Assembly (NCBI GenBank): GCA_003864495.1
Contig: ML133402.1
Coordinates: 1,599,867-1,663,866, forward strand
DNA length: 64,000 bases
Direction: 5' to 3'
Origin: Nemopilema nomurai
Lineage: Eukaryota > Cnidaria > Scyphozoa > Rhizostomeae > Rhizostomatidae
Part shown: positions 22,384-48,224 of the stretch, one piece after another
How positions within the stretch are numbered: position 1 is the first letter of the stretch
Layout: every line of letters starts with the position of its first letter
Made by a program: the position numbers and the translations under genes
Notes under the pieces: generated by a model
What the model saw: only the letters and a program-made list of their open reading frames with translations
Told to the model about the DNA's origin: nothing
The model's database searches: none

Positions 22384-24448
22384 CTAATGTGGAGTAGTAA
22401 GACACAAGGAAAATCTCTTTGTTTGGCAATTTTTAAATAGAATGACTTTAAATAAGTTTGTTACTTGAGCCATGAAGTCAATTAGCAAATCATATTCCCA
22501 TGTGTATTTCTAGCATTTTTATCATTTTTATATTTTTTGCCCAATTAGGTGGTTCATCAAAATCAAAGAATATATTTTCTAATGTTTGAAGAGCTGGAGC
22601 TTCAACCAATCTTATGAATAACCAACCTGCATATATTTGTGATTGTTTGAATATGTAGCTTAGAATTTATATAGTTTAGAATTTATATATATAGCTTAGA
22701 ATTTATAGCCAGTTCCCCATAACAATTGGTGTTTTAACACATTTAACAATATGTATTGTATTAGGCAGGTCCCGCTTAGGTTTCTATTGTTTGTATTGTT
22801 CTATTGTAATTTAGGTTGATAAGTAGGCTCCTCTGATTTTGTAAAGGTATTACTGATGAAGCAAAAGTGAAACGTCTTGCGAAATTGTTGTCTTTGAGTT
22901 TATAGCTTAGAATTTATATATATAGCTTAGAATTGTAATGATTGTAATTGAGCTTGCATTGCAAAATTGCAGCAATAACAGGTCCTAATGATAGAATACT
23001 GGATAAAATAAAAAGTCATAGCATGTCTCTATACTCGTACAAGCTGAATGCAACAAAGTCATATCCAAATGCATACTAGAAGATCTCTTAGAGGCACACC
23101 ATAGCTTTAGAATGAATGCAAAGTGCCATAAATCACATATTGCCCTATTTGACTTACCCATCCTTAGCAAGCCTGATACTACACTATGTGTGCCTTGTTT
23201 CAAAAGTTGTGGTTATTGTTTAAAACACATGGTGGCATCATATCATAATTTGTTTTCTGTTAACATTGTCAAATGGATAATACTCTTAGTTTAGAGATTC
23301 ATTGCTGAAATAGGCTGTCTATTTCTTTGAGACCTTCAGTTGACAATGGGAGATCCTCATCATAGAGAGATTCTCAAAAAGTTGAGCTTAAAGTGCCTCA
23401 AAGAGAACCACAAGTATCATTGGAATCGGCCAAAAAGCTGGTTGAAGCAAACTCATGGTATGTGATAACCCAAGTGTTTTTTATGGAAAGCAAATAGAAT
23501 CCTGATATTCAGGAAGTGGAATGGATCTGAATATTTGCTGAAAAATATATCAACTAAAGAATGAAATGAAACAATTTGTAAAGCCTCCAGGTATCAAGTA
23601 GATCAACATTGACTACGCATTTTTATTCAAGCATTAACTGTTTTGCATAACCTTTTTAAAAGGGATTTTGCCCTGATGGGGATAACAAAGAACTGTAACT
23701 ACAGAGAGGTCTTGCCAGATTTGATTGGGGTGGTTACAACACCAGAAAGTATTTCTGGAAAATGGTATGAGTTGGATTAATCAACATTTGGCATGAACTG
23801 CAAGTGCTTTCCCATTTCATTGAATACAGCACAGTTTATTTTTGTTGCATTTATATGTGTATATGAGTAAAGTAATAGTATCTCTTTCACGTAATAGTAT
23901 CCTTTAGTGATAGTATCTAGTAATAGTATTTTCTCTGCATTACTCTACTGATATAAGCCAGTTGTCATGTTAATTTGAGTTTAAATAATAACAAAAAACT
24001 TTGTACCACCCACCCCTGCGGTTACATGTTTTTATAATAAAAGTTGCAGGTGGACTGGTAATCGTTTTAAAAAGAGGAATAACAATTCACAGAAACATGC
24101 AAAATAAAAGAGGTAGTCAAAGAATTATTTTTTTATATTTTAGCCTTATTTTTACAGCTCTACTACGAGATTTTAACTCAATGATTGGAAATTAATTAGG
24201 TAACTTAATTAGCTATATTACAAAAATTGTGATACACTTTTATTCCACCAGTCATTTACTCATGAAAAAATTAATACTGTCCCAGTATTTCTGATGATCC
24301 AGAATATTGATGTTTAAAATTTGCCAAATACTGGGTTCACATCAAGATTTTCAAAGGAGTCACATACAAATATTTTAATCATAAACATTTTTGATTCGAT
24401 TGCATTTCATCAGTAACTTCAAACAGTGCAATTGGCATTTTGTTGGTA
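22384..24448. other. intergenic, no gene recognised
   Basis: The 3' ends of the oxygenase (plus) and PICALM (minus) face each other here. Apart from the insertion at about 22706-22904 I see only AT-rich unique sequence. Short ORFs at 23112-23294 and 24001-24195 are unremarkable. Confidence 0.5.
22706..22904 (+). mobile_element. probable Penelope-like or LINE 3' fragment between duplicated flanks
   Basis: The block ends CTGATGAAGCAAAAGTGAAACGTC..., a phrase resembling 3' ends of Penelope-like and some LINE elements. It is bracketed by the same 30-odd base sequence (TAGCTTAGAATTTATATATA units) at about 22668-22705 and 22902-22935. That fits a long target-site duplication. Confidence 0.4.
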
Positions 24449-39105
<14,657 letters not shown>

Positions 39106-41254
39106 CTCTTAGTTGCATCCAATTTTCCGACCCCAATTTCTGTCTGCAAACACAAAATCGCTTTTGCCAGACAAGCTGCATTGGCGAGTCAAACGATAAG
39201 CGCCTGTGCAACGGCACTTAACATCTTTTCTTAGCAACACATTTCAATGACGTAGTTTAATGAATCAAAAATCAGCCCCATACTACAACTATGATAAGCA
39301 CTCACATTGTTAAAGTTGTTTGAGAGTACTAAAAACATTAAGCTACAAGTGAGAATTTTGGAATGCTTTAAAATCAACTTTGACCTAGGTATAGGCAAAA
39401 TGTAGGTATAGGCAATGGAATCCAGCTTTTGCCAATTAACTCCACATGGAAAGTCGAAAATGAAAGTGAAACATTTTCGATTCTGACCATCCCCTTAACT
39501 CTAAAAGCGTTATTCCAAAATTTGTTCATTTCTCAAAATATATGCGTATGCTTTTAATTCCTAATAAGAAACTCTCTAGGGGAAAAACGAAGTGATTCTA
39601 CGTCCTTTTGCGCCACCTTGTAAAGGCTGCATGTGCAATAGTACAATAGCCCCTTAACAACTATGTTTAAAAAGCTCTAACAAAATTAATGATGCACCTC
39701 TTTAAACAGAAATGCATATTAACTAGGTTAACATTCATTGAAGAAAAGTAATATTACGTTTATAATCACGGGAACATACTTGACAGCTAAAAAGGAACTG
39801 GTTTGGGTGACGGAGTTTTGAAACTAGCAGTAAAGCTCATAATTCTAATCCATCTAGACTTCAAAAATTTATGTAAATTATCGAATTGGTACCTTCAGTA
39901 CTTCCTTACACAGGTTCTATCTTATTTGATATTTGCAGTAGTAAACTTCAACAATAATTCGTATACTTGATATTCTCAATACGTAATGGAGGACATAAAG
40001 CCGCGATTTCCGTGCCGCCTCCGGTTTGCTGCCGTCGGACTTCTGTCTAGACAAGTCCAGGGGATTTTAAGGACGGGGGTTTCGTTGTAGAAATGGGGCA
40101 TAAAGACATTGGATTTCCATGGGAATAGGGCAAAATTCGCTTCCTAGCCAAAAAGGGCACGGGTTGTAAGCCCCACAACCCCCCCTATAATGCGCCCCTG
40201 AAGTCAATTCGACAGTTTTTCTCAAAGGCAGAGAGTTGATATAAAATTATATCGAGTGAATTCTAATTCCCACTTTATTACTAGAGATATGACCGGCTAA
40301 AATTAGCTTTCACTTCACCCCAACTCCGCTCCAATTAACAAAGCGAACAATATTGTACAATTTCAAGAACAGTTATATACATTCCTTCGTGCAGATCCCC
40401 TACTTCGCTTTTTTTATCAACATTGCTTCTTCCATCAAGGTTAAGAATCACGGAGCTTCGTGCTCTCTCAGTCGAAAAAGCAGTTCGTGACATCGAGCGC
40501 TTGGCTGGTCTTTAGAAGGTAATCCTCGCCGGCTAGATAATCAGATTTCAAACTACGACTAAAGACACTTCCCTTCAAAGGTCCTAAAGTTATCCTAACT
40601 TATGGAGGTAGGCGAATACATTTTGCTTGGATACCTTGTAGATGGGAAAAGACAAATATGAGAGTCATAAAATATTTATGGGTGCAGTTAAAATCTATTG
40701 TAATATCTGCCTTCTTATTGCTATTTTTGACATCACCATTGCAATTTAAGCTGACAATTCTTAGTTTTTTCAAAGACATTAATATATTAAAATTTATCAC
40801 TATATGTCTAACTAGTTTAAGGCTATGAAATGAAAGCAGAAACATTAATAAGAATATGATTACACATGAAGGAAATTGAAAAAAAACGACCAGTAGCCTA
40901 CTTCATTTAATTGAAGCAAATTCATTTCCACTTTTATGCAGGCGCATACACATGAAAATTTGGAGTGCATTATATACAAAAATAAGCTGTGTCACCAAGA
41001 TTTTTTGCAAAGGAACAAGGGTAGCAGAGGCTAAAAGAAGCCTCAAGCCAAAGTGAATGATTCTTTACAAATAGATCAATGACATCTTTCAGTGCATAGA
41101 TACAGTCAAGCGTACTTTGAATTTAAAAATGATGACTTAGTGACAAGTATAGGGGTTTTCTCCATTGCTTGTTGAAGCTTTGAATTTATCATTGAAAGTT
41201 TAAACTAATATGCAAATATACATTGCTCCATATATAAAGCATATCGTGATCACT
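39106..41254. other. intergenic, upstream of PICALM
   Basis: This should hold the PICALM promoter and, at its left end, the 5' UTR. A short hAT-like terminus (GGGGCGCATTATAGGGGGG on the minus strand near 40175-40200) is the only repeat I can name. No coding exon seen. Confidence 0.5.
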
Positions 41255-42378
41255 TTATTCAGAAGACTTGAAAGTAGCATACAACATAAGACCAAATGCA
41301 CCAATATTAACAATGGTGCGTACAGAATGAAGACATCCCCACTTTGTAAGACTCTCTTTAATCCAGCTGTCACCTGGAAAGGGACATTTTCAAACTAAGT
41401 TACTTGCTAAAAATAAGTGTTTATGGAGCAAAAAATGGTGGATTGCATTATAATACATATGTTTATTGCTAATGGACATTGAACATGCTAATTAAATTAA
41501 GTTCCTAGCATAATCACCTTTGTGTTCAGGGCCATGGCAAATACAGCTCTGGCTAACATTAAAATGATTTTTTTATAATTACACATAAATTTATACTTAA
41601 GGGTGCAAAGAGGTGCAAAAATTGACCTCGCCACCCAAAGAAAAACAAAACCATATATATATATATGTGAATAATCTTTAATGAGTTTAGAAAAATGATA
41701 CCTTTTTCAATACATTTCTCTGTTTCAAGCAGTTGGTAGTTAAGTGGCATCATGGCAATGAGAGTGTAAGGAATGATACTAGCAATCATTGCTGATGCCA
41801 TGGGCCAAAGGATGCATTCCTTTGAAGTTCCATACTCTAAGTAATATACAGTAATACCACCAAGGATGCTGAACGTTGATATAAGCATCTGTGAAAACAA
41901 TTATTTATGTGTTTAGAAAATGATACACACATTGAAAAATCAAGCAGGACACCCATCACAGATTGCATTCTTAAAAACACATATTGGTATTAGTGAAAAA
42001 GTTGTGTGGTTACCAGGTATACTTAGAGCTGCCTTGATAGTTGAGAGATGCAGCTATCTACCATGGTGTAACTTTGTTTGTGATCCTACCAAATTCTTTC
42101 AAATATCAAGCAAATTTACTACACAAGGAATGATAATATTAATCCTCTGCATCTTCAGTGCTTACTTCGAAAAGTTTGTACAAAGATTCAAAAGTATATA
42201 CCTGGGAATTTTTGGCGCCATTGAAGTTTGGTTTCCAGCTCTTTACTGCCGAGGGCATGTCAAGAGTCAACCTACAGGGTGCCTCTACCACTGTAATGTA
42301 GTAAGCTGTACCAGTAATTAGGCCTTGTGCCATGACCGTAGTCATTTTTGCAAGTCCTATCGGGTTCATCGAGTCCAT
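41255..42378 (-). CDS. DUF1772 (anthrone-oxygenase-like) four-helix membrane protein
   Basis: Three minus-strand exons, 42202-42378, 41702-41888 and 41255-41373, join in phase (0, 1) to a complete 160-residue protein. It starts MDSMNPIGLAKMTTVMAQGL and ends ...ATFKSSE. Four hydrophobic segments are visible: around TTVMAQGLITGTAYYITVV, ISTFSILGGITVYYL, MASAMIASIIPYTLIAMM, and VRTIVNIGAFGLMLYATF. The pattern GTAYYITVVEAPCRL, the NYQLLETE segment and W-x(7)-W-x(4)-H-x-x-RT mark the DUF1772 family. Some fungal members are anthrone oxygenases; animal members have no known reaction, so I assign none. It lies between PICALM and the convertase on the same strand, with no sign of shared transcription. 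Confidence 0.88.
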
Positions 42379-45300
42379 TGTGGTAAGTAAGGCACGGGTA
42401 AAGTGACAAAAATACAGGCAGAGAGTGAAAATGGATGCCCCGAAGTTGCTAGGCCTAGATGCTTTTCTTTTGTTTATTGTTTAGCCTGTTGATGCCGCCC
42501 CTTTGAAAGATAATACTGCCAACCGGTGGGCGGATCCAGCGTTTGAGTTTGGGGAGGGCCATTAAAGAAAGAAAAGGGGGCTGGAAAAGTCTCTATAGAC
42601 ACGCCCTTCAAAAACTTAAAGAACGTTGGTAACGCCTTTTTTCTACCAAAAAAACTTCATAACAAGCTTAACTCTCTCTCTCGGGGCACTAGAATATTAG
42701 GAAAATTCATTACTGTGACAAACATCCAAACGAAATTACAAAATAATCATATTTACAGGATGTCACTGTACCATTTGTTGATAGTCAGCAGTCAATTTTG
42801 AGCGTAAGAATAATCTTAAACTATTTCTTGCCAAACACAAGGTGCAAATTCACCTTAAGGTCAAAGAAAAATGCTGAATCTCTTTTGATATGTTGCTTCA
42901 TCGTCAATTCCAACAAGAACAAACAGAACAACACATTTAATATTAAAATGCAAGACCTTATGATACGAATATGGTGCTAATACAAGGTCATCATTTCAAT
43001 CCCGTGACCATTGTTTTACATTGGGAGAAAACATAGATTAAAGAAATTTTTAATTTTGATTAAAGTCGAGCCTGGCATCATTCTTAAATTGTTATTCTGT
43101 TTTAGCAATTTTGAACCTGAATGTAAATTTGTCGACGTCGACAGTCGATAATAACATCTTTAGCCACATGCATAACTTTTATAGATCGCCCCATTCCAAT
43201 TCTTTATCATTCTTGCGAAGTTTTTAAGGTTTTCCTCAGTTTTAAAAGCTGCATGCAAACTAATCCAGATTTGTGTTCAAAGGGATCTAATACAGTTTGA
43301 TCCAAAGTCGTCTGATTTCGTCTCAATCACATCTTTTGATTTCCCTTCATATAGACTGCAAAAGTGTACTGACATTATTTTGCTTTCCCTGGAATGAGGT
43401 TTGGCACCAAAAAGCTGCAAGGGGGATGGTGTGGGTTTTGTCTGAAGTCTTCCAAATGGAATCAAAATAAAATGTGCAAGGGCGCAAATTGTCAACAAAT
43501 CTGTCTAGTTTGATGGTAAAATTCTCTGGGCAAAACTGAGTCACTCTGATTGTCTGACGAAATATATTATTTTCAGGCTGGAAATAGCTAGAATTTTTGC
43601 TTTGATTTGCTTCTTTTTAAAATTCTATTTCGGATAGATTAGATATCAGGTGAGATCTCTGTTTTCCGCAAAATCATTCAATCAAAGCACTCATGTGTTT
43701 GTAGTGTCATCTAACATGCAATGTAATATGCGGGAGAATTTTTCTTGTAAGTTTGATATGTAAGTTGAAGTATTTATTTAAATTTTTTCGATGTGAAATT
43801 ATACAGTTGGGGGGGGGGGGGCATGCCCCCTGTATATCCGCCTCTGATCGCATGCCCTATAGCTTTGTAGTATTTCTAAATTTGGCATTTTGCTGTCTTT
43901 CCTGTGGCTCTTCTGCTGTTGCCTTGGTTCTTATGAACTGGTCGCGAAATCTTTCTGTCTCGATCAAGTGTATCAGATCCTAAACTTGGACCCCAACGAA
44001 CTTGAAGGGTTAAATTAGGATAATCATTTTGCTGGATTGTACAGTAGAGTCGGAATTTAATTTACCATCAATGACTAGAGGCAAAACTTTGGAAAAAGTT
44101 ATTAGGGAATTTTGTGTTGCCATCCTTTCCTAAGACCTTCAAAGTTGCAAATGCTATAAAAATTTAAACTATAACCAACCACTTAAACCAATAAACATTT
44201 TTTTCTGAACGTTCAAGTAGCCATTCTTTATATTGTACCCTTAAAATGCTTATATCTTCTTACGAGGAATAATTTCGCAATTTCCAACTTCATTTCTTAT
44301 CCCCCACCATTCTCGATACAGTTTGTTACTAAACTTGAGGGGCAAGACACGAAGGCAGCAAACAAAGAAACTTGTAAAATAGATTGCAAATATTCTTCTT
44401 CTGTTTCATAGAATTCTTAAATTACCATACCAAACATGTTATATTATAGCTTCTATTCCATGCATCTGATACATATTTTGATTAACCATCAATTAAGAAT
44501 CACAGGGTTCCAGTCAGATATTAACGAGTGATTAATATATTCTAAGCGTTACTTTATTTGTTAGTTACTTCGACATGTTAATTACTTTAAACAGCTCCTT
44601 GAAGCGAGAGGCTGGATGATGTAAACACAAAGCAAAACTTTGATAGACCAGGGCCGGAAACATTTGAATCAACACTGTTACTTCTACCTTAAACAGTAGG
44701 CGATGCTCACTCAAAAAGCTGTTAGCGGCAGTCATTTTTAAACCTTTTTTCATTTTAGGCTACATGCAGGATTAAAGTGTCACATTCTAAAGTGTTCGTT
44801 AGCTGAAACGGAATTTGGCCACATGCAACATTTTCATTCCAGCCACTTCGTACAGGGTGGGGTTTCAAAACGCTTATAATTAACGATGTATTTCGTAAAA
44901 CATAAACAAGTTTCTTCAAGGACAAACGTCTGGCACTCAATTAAGTCAAAGTTAGATTCACAGCAAATGAGAATATTTGTATGTTGAACATGGATTAAGA
45001 CAAGGAGACAAAGCTCGCTGCCTATTTAAGTTTTATACTAACACTGAGTCTACCTTGCTGGGTATCTGGCAACTGACAAGCTTTCTAGAATTCAGGTTGA
45101 CCCACGTAATTTTGTGTGCGGATTCACAGTTTCTATTTTGGCAAATATTCGGGCAAACCTGCCAACATTCCTAAACCCAATTCTATAGTTGAGTATTTCA
45201 TACATCCAGAAATAGTTTGTTTCGAGACTGATAGCTAAATTAGGGTCAGGTCAAAAGACTATCATGACAATATATATCTAAAGGACGGTGAATGTTTACG

Positions 45301-45804
45301 ATACTGTTGGTAAAAACTTTCTTGAACAACGAGAATACGAGGAAAGTGCCTCATTGAAGCGTCATTATTAAGCTATGGTTGCCGATTGAACTGATAGGAT
45401 GACGGTTATGCTATAACTGGCGTCACTAACGATTTAGCTTTTGAAGAGACTCGACGTACCTCAACTTCACTAATATCCCAAGGTGTCGCTTTAAATACTC
45501 TTACGCTATCAAACCACGAAGGAGCAATTATGAAGTGAAGCAACAGGGTAATACTTACCCTCAAGGTGATTAAGACGGTATTTCAACAAAAGCATTAATG
45601 CTCCTTACAGAGGAACAGCAAACCCCCGCAGTGGATTGGAACAGCAGCATGAAACAAGGGACATCGTCAATTTAGCTTAAGTCCCGCTTAAAATTTAGTC
45701 ACAACATTGGCCAATCGTCTTCACGGCAAAACGTTTTCAACCCAATATATTACAGAACAGGCGCTAGCAATTATATCTTGAACTCCTATTAAATAGATAC
45801 TTGA
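42379..45804. other. intergenic between convertase 3' end and DUF1772 gene
   Basis: Contains the hAT-like repeat at 42530-42817 and a G12 run with a hAT-like end at 43806-43852 (reverse complement CAGAGGCGGATATACAGG). The rest (43.9-45.8 kb) shows no gene. Confidence 0.5.
42530..42817 (+). repeat. dispersed hAT-like repeat (copy 2)
   Basis: Same sequence as 14819-15127, from GGGCGGATCCAGCGTTTGAG to GTCAGCAGTCAATTTTGAGC. The inverted end at about 43830-43852 might be the far end of one 1.3 kb non-autonomous element, but I see no matching 8-bp duplication. Confidence 0.6.
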
Positions 45805-48224
45805 TTACGTGCCGTAAAACACAAGTGTCCATGCTTCTAGTACCCCGGTGTTGCCAGCCCCATATTTCAGGTACTCATCCGGGTCTTGTTTATAAGCTAG
45901 TTTGTCTTGGGCCTCCGCATTGTCCTCTACGTTATAATTTACTGGAGCGGGCATGCTTTGAGCACCAGGCCTGATATTCGGTGTCACAGACTTGGCCTTC
46001 AGTTTTTCTTGCTCCGCCTTCCTTTCATCCCCGTGTTTTTCTTTCTTTTTACCCTTCTTTGGCTTCGTCTCTTTCTTGTCATCTTCATCCTCGTCAGCAC
46101 TCGACTCGTGTTTCCCCTTTTCGTGTTTTTCTACTTTTGCGATTTCCGCCTCAAGCTTGAACAGATCCTCTGTGTCGCCATCAGATATATCTTCGTGTAC
46201 TCTCTTCAGAAGCTTCAACACCGCCTTGCTCTGTGTTTTCATTGACAAAAGCTTCTTGCGCAACGCCTCCTCCAGCGAGGAAACCTTCTGCCTGCGGGTT
46301 GTAGGCGGCTCCTCGTCGCTCGTTTCGTCATCATCCGTCTCTCTTCGGGGTCTGCTGTCCTTGTTACCACGCTTCGTTGCTTGAAGCGGGTCTAAATCAC
46401 CAAAAATAGCAGATCGTTTGACAACATGCGGCTCGTTTTCATTATCCTCGTCATCTCCGGTGTCATCATAGTCATCAATGATCTTGTCACGCTTCTGACG
46501 ATACACCGGTCTGTCAGACGAATCCGCGGCATTCGGAGCTCTACCCTTTGGTCGTGAGTCTTCTGCACCAAGGGATCGCCGTTTCCGCTTGTGCTGTCCA
46601 CCGGGAACACCGGAACTCGGTTCACCAAGCCTGAATACCGGTCTCGGAACGCCAGACAAAGACCGTCTTTGTCGACGCGGAAGAGCTGTCCGACTTAGAC
46701 GTGATGGCAACATTGCCTTCCCAGCAAACCGTTTGGACTTGGGTGCTCGGTTCAATCCAAGCAAGCTCTGTCCTGCAGAATCCTCATGAACACGGCGCAC
46801 GATTTCAGCAAACCTCTTTCTGGCAGAAGCAATGCTGGACATGGGCCTAACAGCCGATGCAGCCGAGGACCTCCGCTGAACAGGAATCGACCTTCTACTT
46901 CGCAGAGGCTTTACATGCGAGTTCTTTATGCGCAAGAGACGTGAATTGAGGGTGAGGCTCTTGGATGGAAAGGAGTCCGGAACCGACCGTTTGTAAACCT
47001 GCTTGTACGCCTGCGGCTCGTAATAATCGCTGGCCTCGTCGACTAGCGGCGCTTGTACTTCAGCATTCACGAGATCGAAGTCTGGCGAATAGGCGCCATC
47101 TTGAAACGGGTCGAACATCTGCGTCAGGAGACTGTACCCATGCTGGTCCGCCACTGGCACTGTGAAAAATGGCAAAGTGGCGCGCACATCCTCGAGTCCG
47201 TTGGCAGATGCCTCCTCTTCATTCTCGTCATCCTCGCTTTCAGGTATCTCACCCTTCGAGCGGGAACTTTCTTCATCGTTACCCTGTCTGTATCCTCTCA
47301 CTTCATTGTCCTCGTCATCTTCCTCCATTGGATAAGGCAGATTCCCGGGCACAAAGTGTGGCCTGCTGCCGTATTTTACGCTGGAACTTATTCTGGTTGA
47401 CACTGGGGCATCATGAATTCCCTGCTTCTTTGATGGGGATGGATGCTCCTTTTTATCCTTACCAGATTCAATCTTCTTCACCGCAGACGTAAAATCATTG
47501 TCGCTGTTATTATCAAAAAACACAGTGACATCAATTTGGTTATCCTCGCTATTTTCATTGGCTTGTTGCTTCCCCTGATCATGCACGACTCTCTCGTTCT
47601 TGGCATCTTGAGCAGATTCCTGTTTCTTCTCGACTGAAAGCATCCTACTTGGATCCTTTCCTTTACTGCTGTCCAAAAATTTACTTGTAACAGGCCCGAA
47701 GCTTGGATACTTCACCCCAGGAAGCTGCTTTTGCATTCCCCCCAGCAAGTCACCCCCTTCCATTGTCCTCATATTCAGAATAGATCCAGACGCCGGGGAA
47801 CCTGTGCTTTCCATTTTATGCTGACCAAATCCGCCTGGCCCGGCATCATTCATTTCCTGACTGTTGAACCCCTTCTCTTTTCCATCCCCAGATCTCTCAA
47901 CCTCGATTTCAATGTCACTATCTCCGTCCTTTTCCTCACTTTTCTCCGACAAAGATTTCCCCAAATCATTAGCTTTACTCACCAACTTTGAGATGACAAC
48001 TTGGCTCTTGTCCTCGCTCTCCTCTTTCGGCTGTGCGTTTGCCAATTTTGCTGGGCTTACCTTCGTGTGCTCAATGCGAACCGTTTCAATTTGACTGCCA
48101 TTGCTCCATGCTCGCATCATGGTTTCCTGATCTGGCGACATTTGGATGCCGGCACCGACCGAGTTCGGTATGATGAGACTTCCATCCGGTCGTCTTACGA
48201 CAATTCCAACTTGATTCAGAGGGA
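45805..48224 (-). CDS. PCSK7-like: convertase exon 16: acidic region with many dibasic sites, then last P-domain strand
   Basis: 806 codons in one exon. Long Asp/Glu/Ser/Lys tracts alternate with basic clusters. Convertase-type sites visible include LRSRRS, PRRQRRS, HKRKRRS, YRQKRD, VVKRSA, ATKRGN and RPRRET. The phrase RVHED occurs twice ([18 protein letters not shown]), hinting at an internal repeat. The last 13 residues, [13 protein letters not shown], equal the closing strand of a P domain, directly followed by TAA. Confidence 0.88.
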
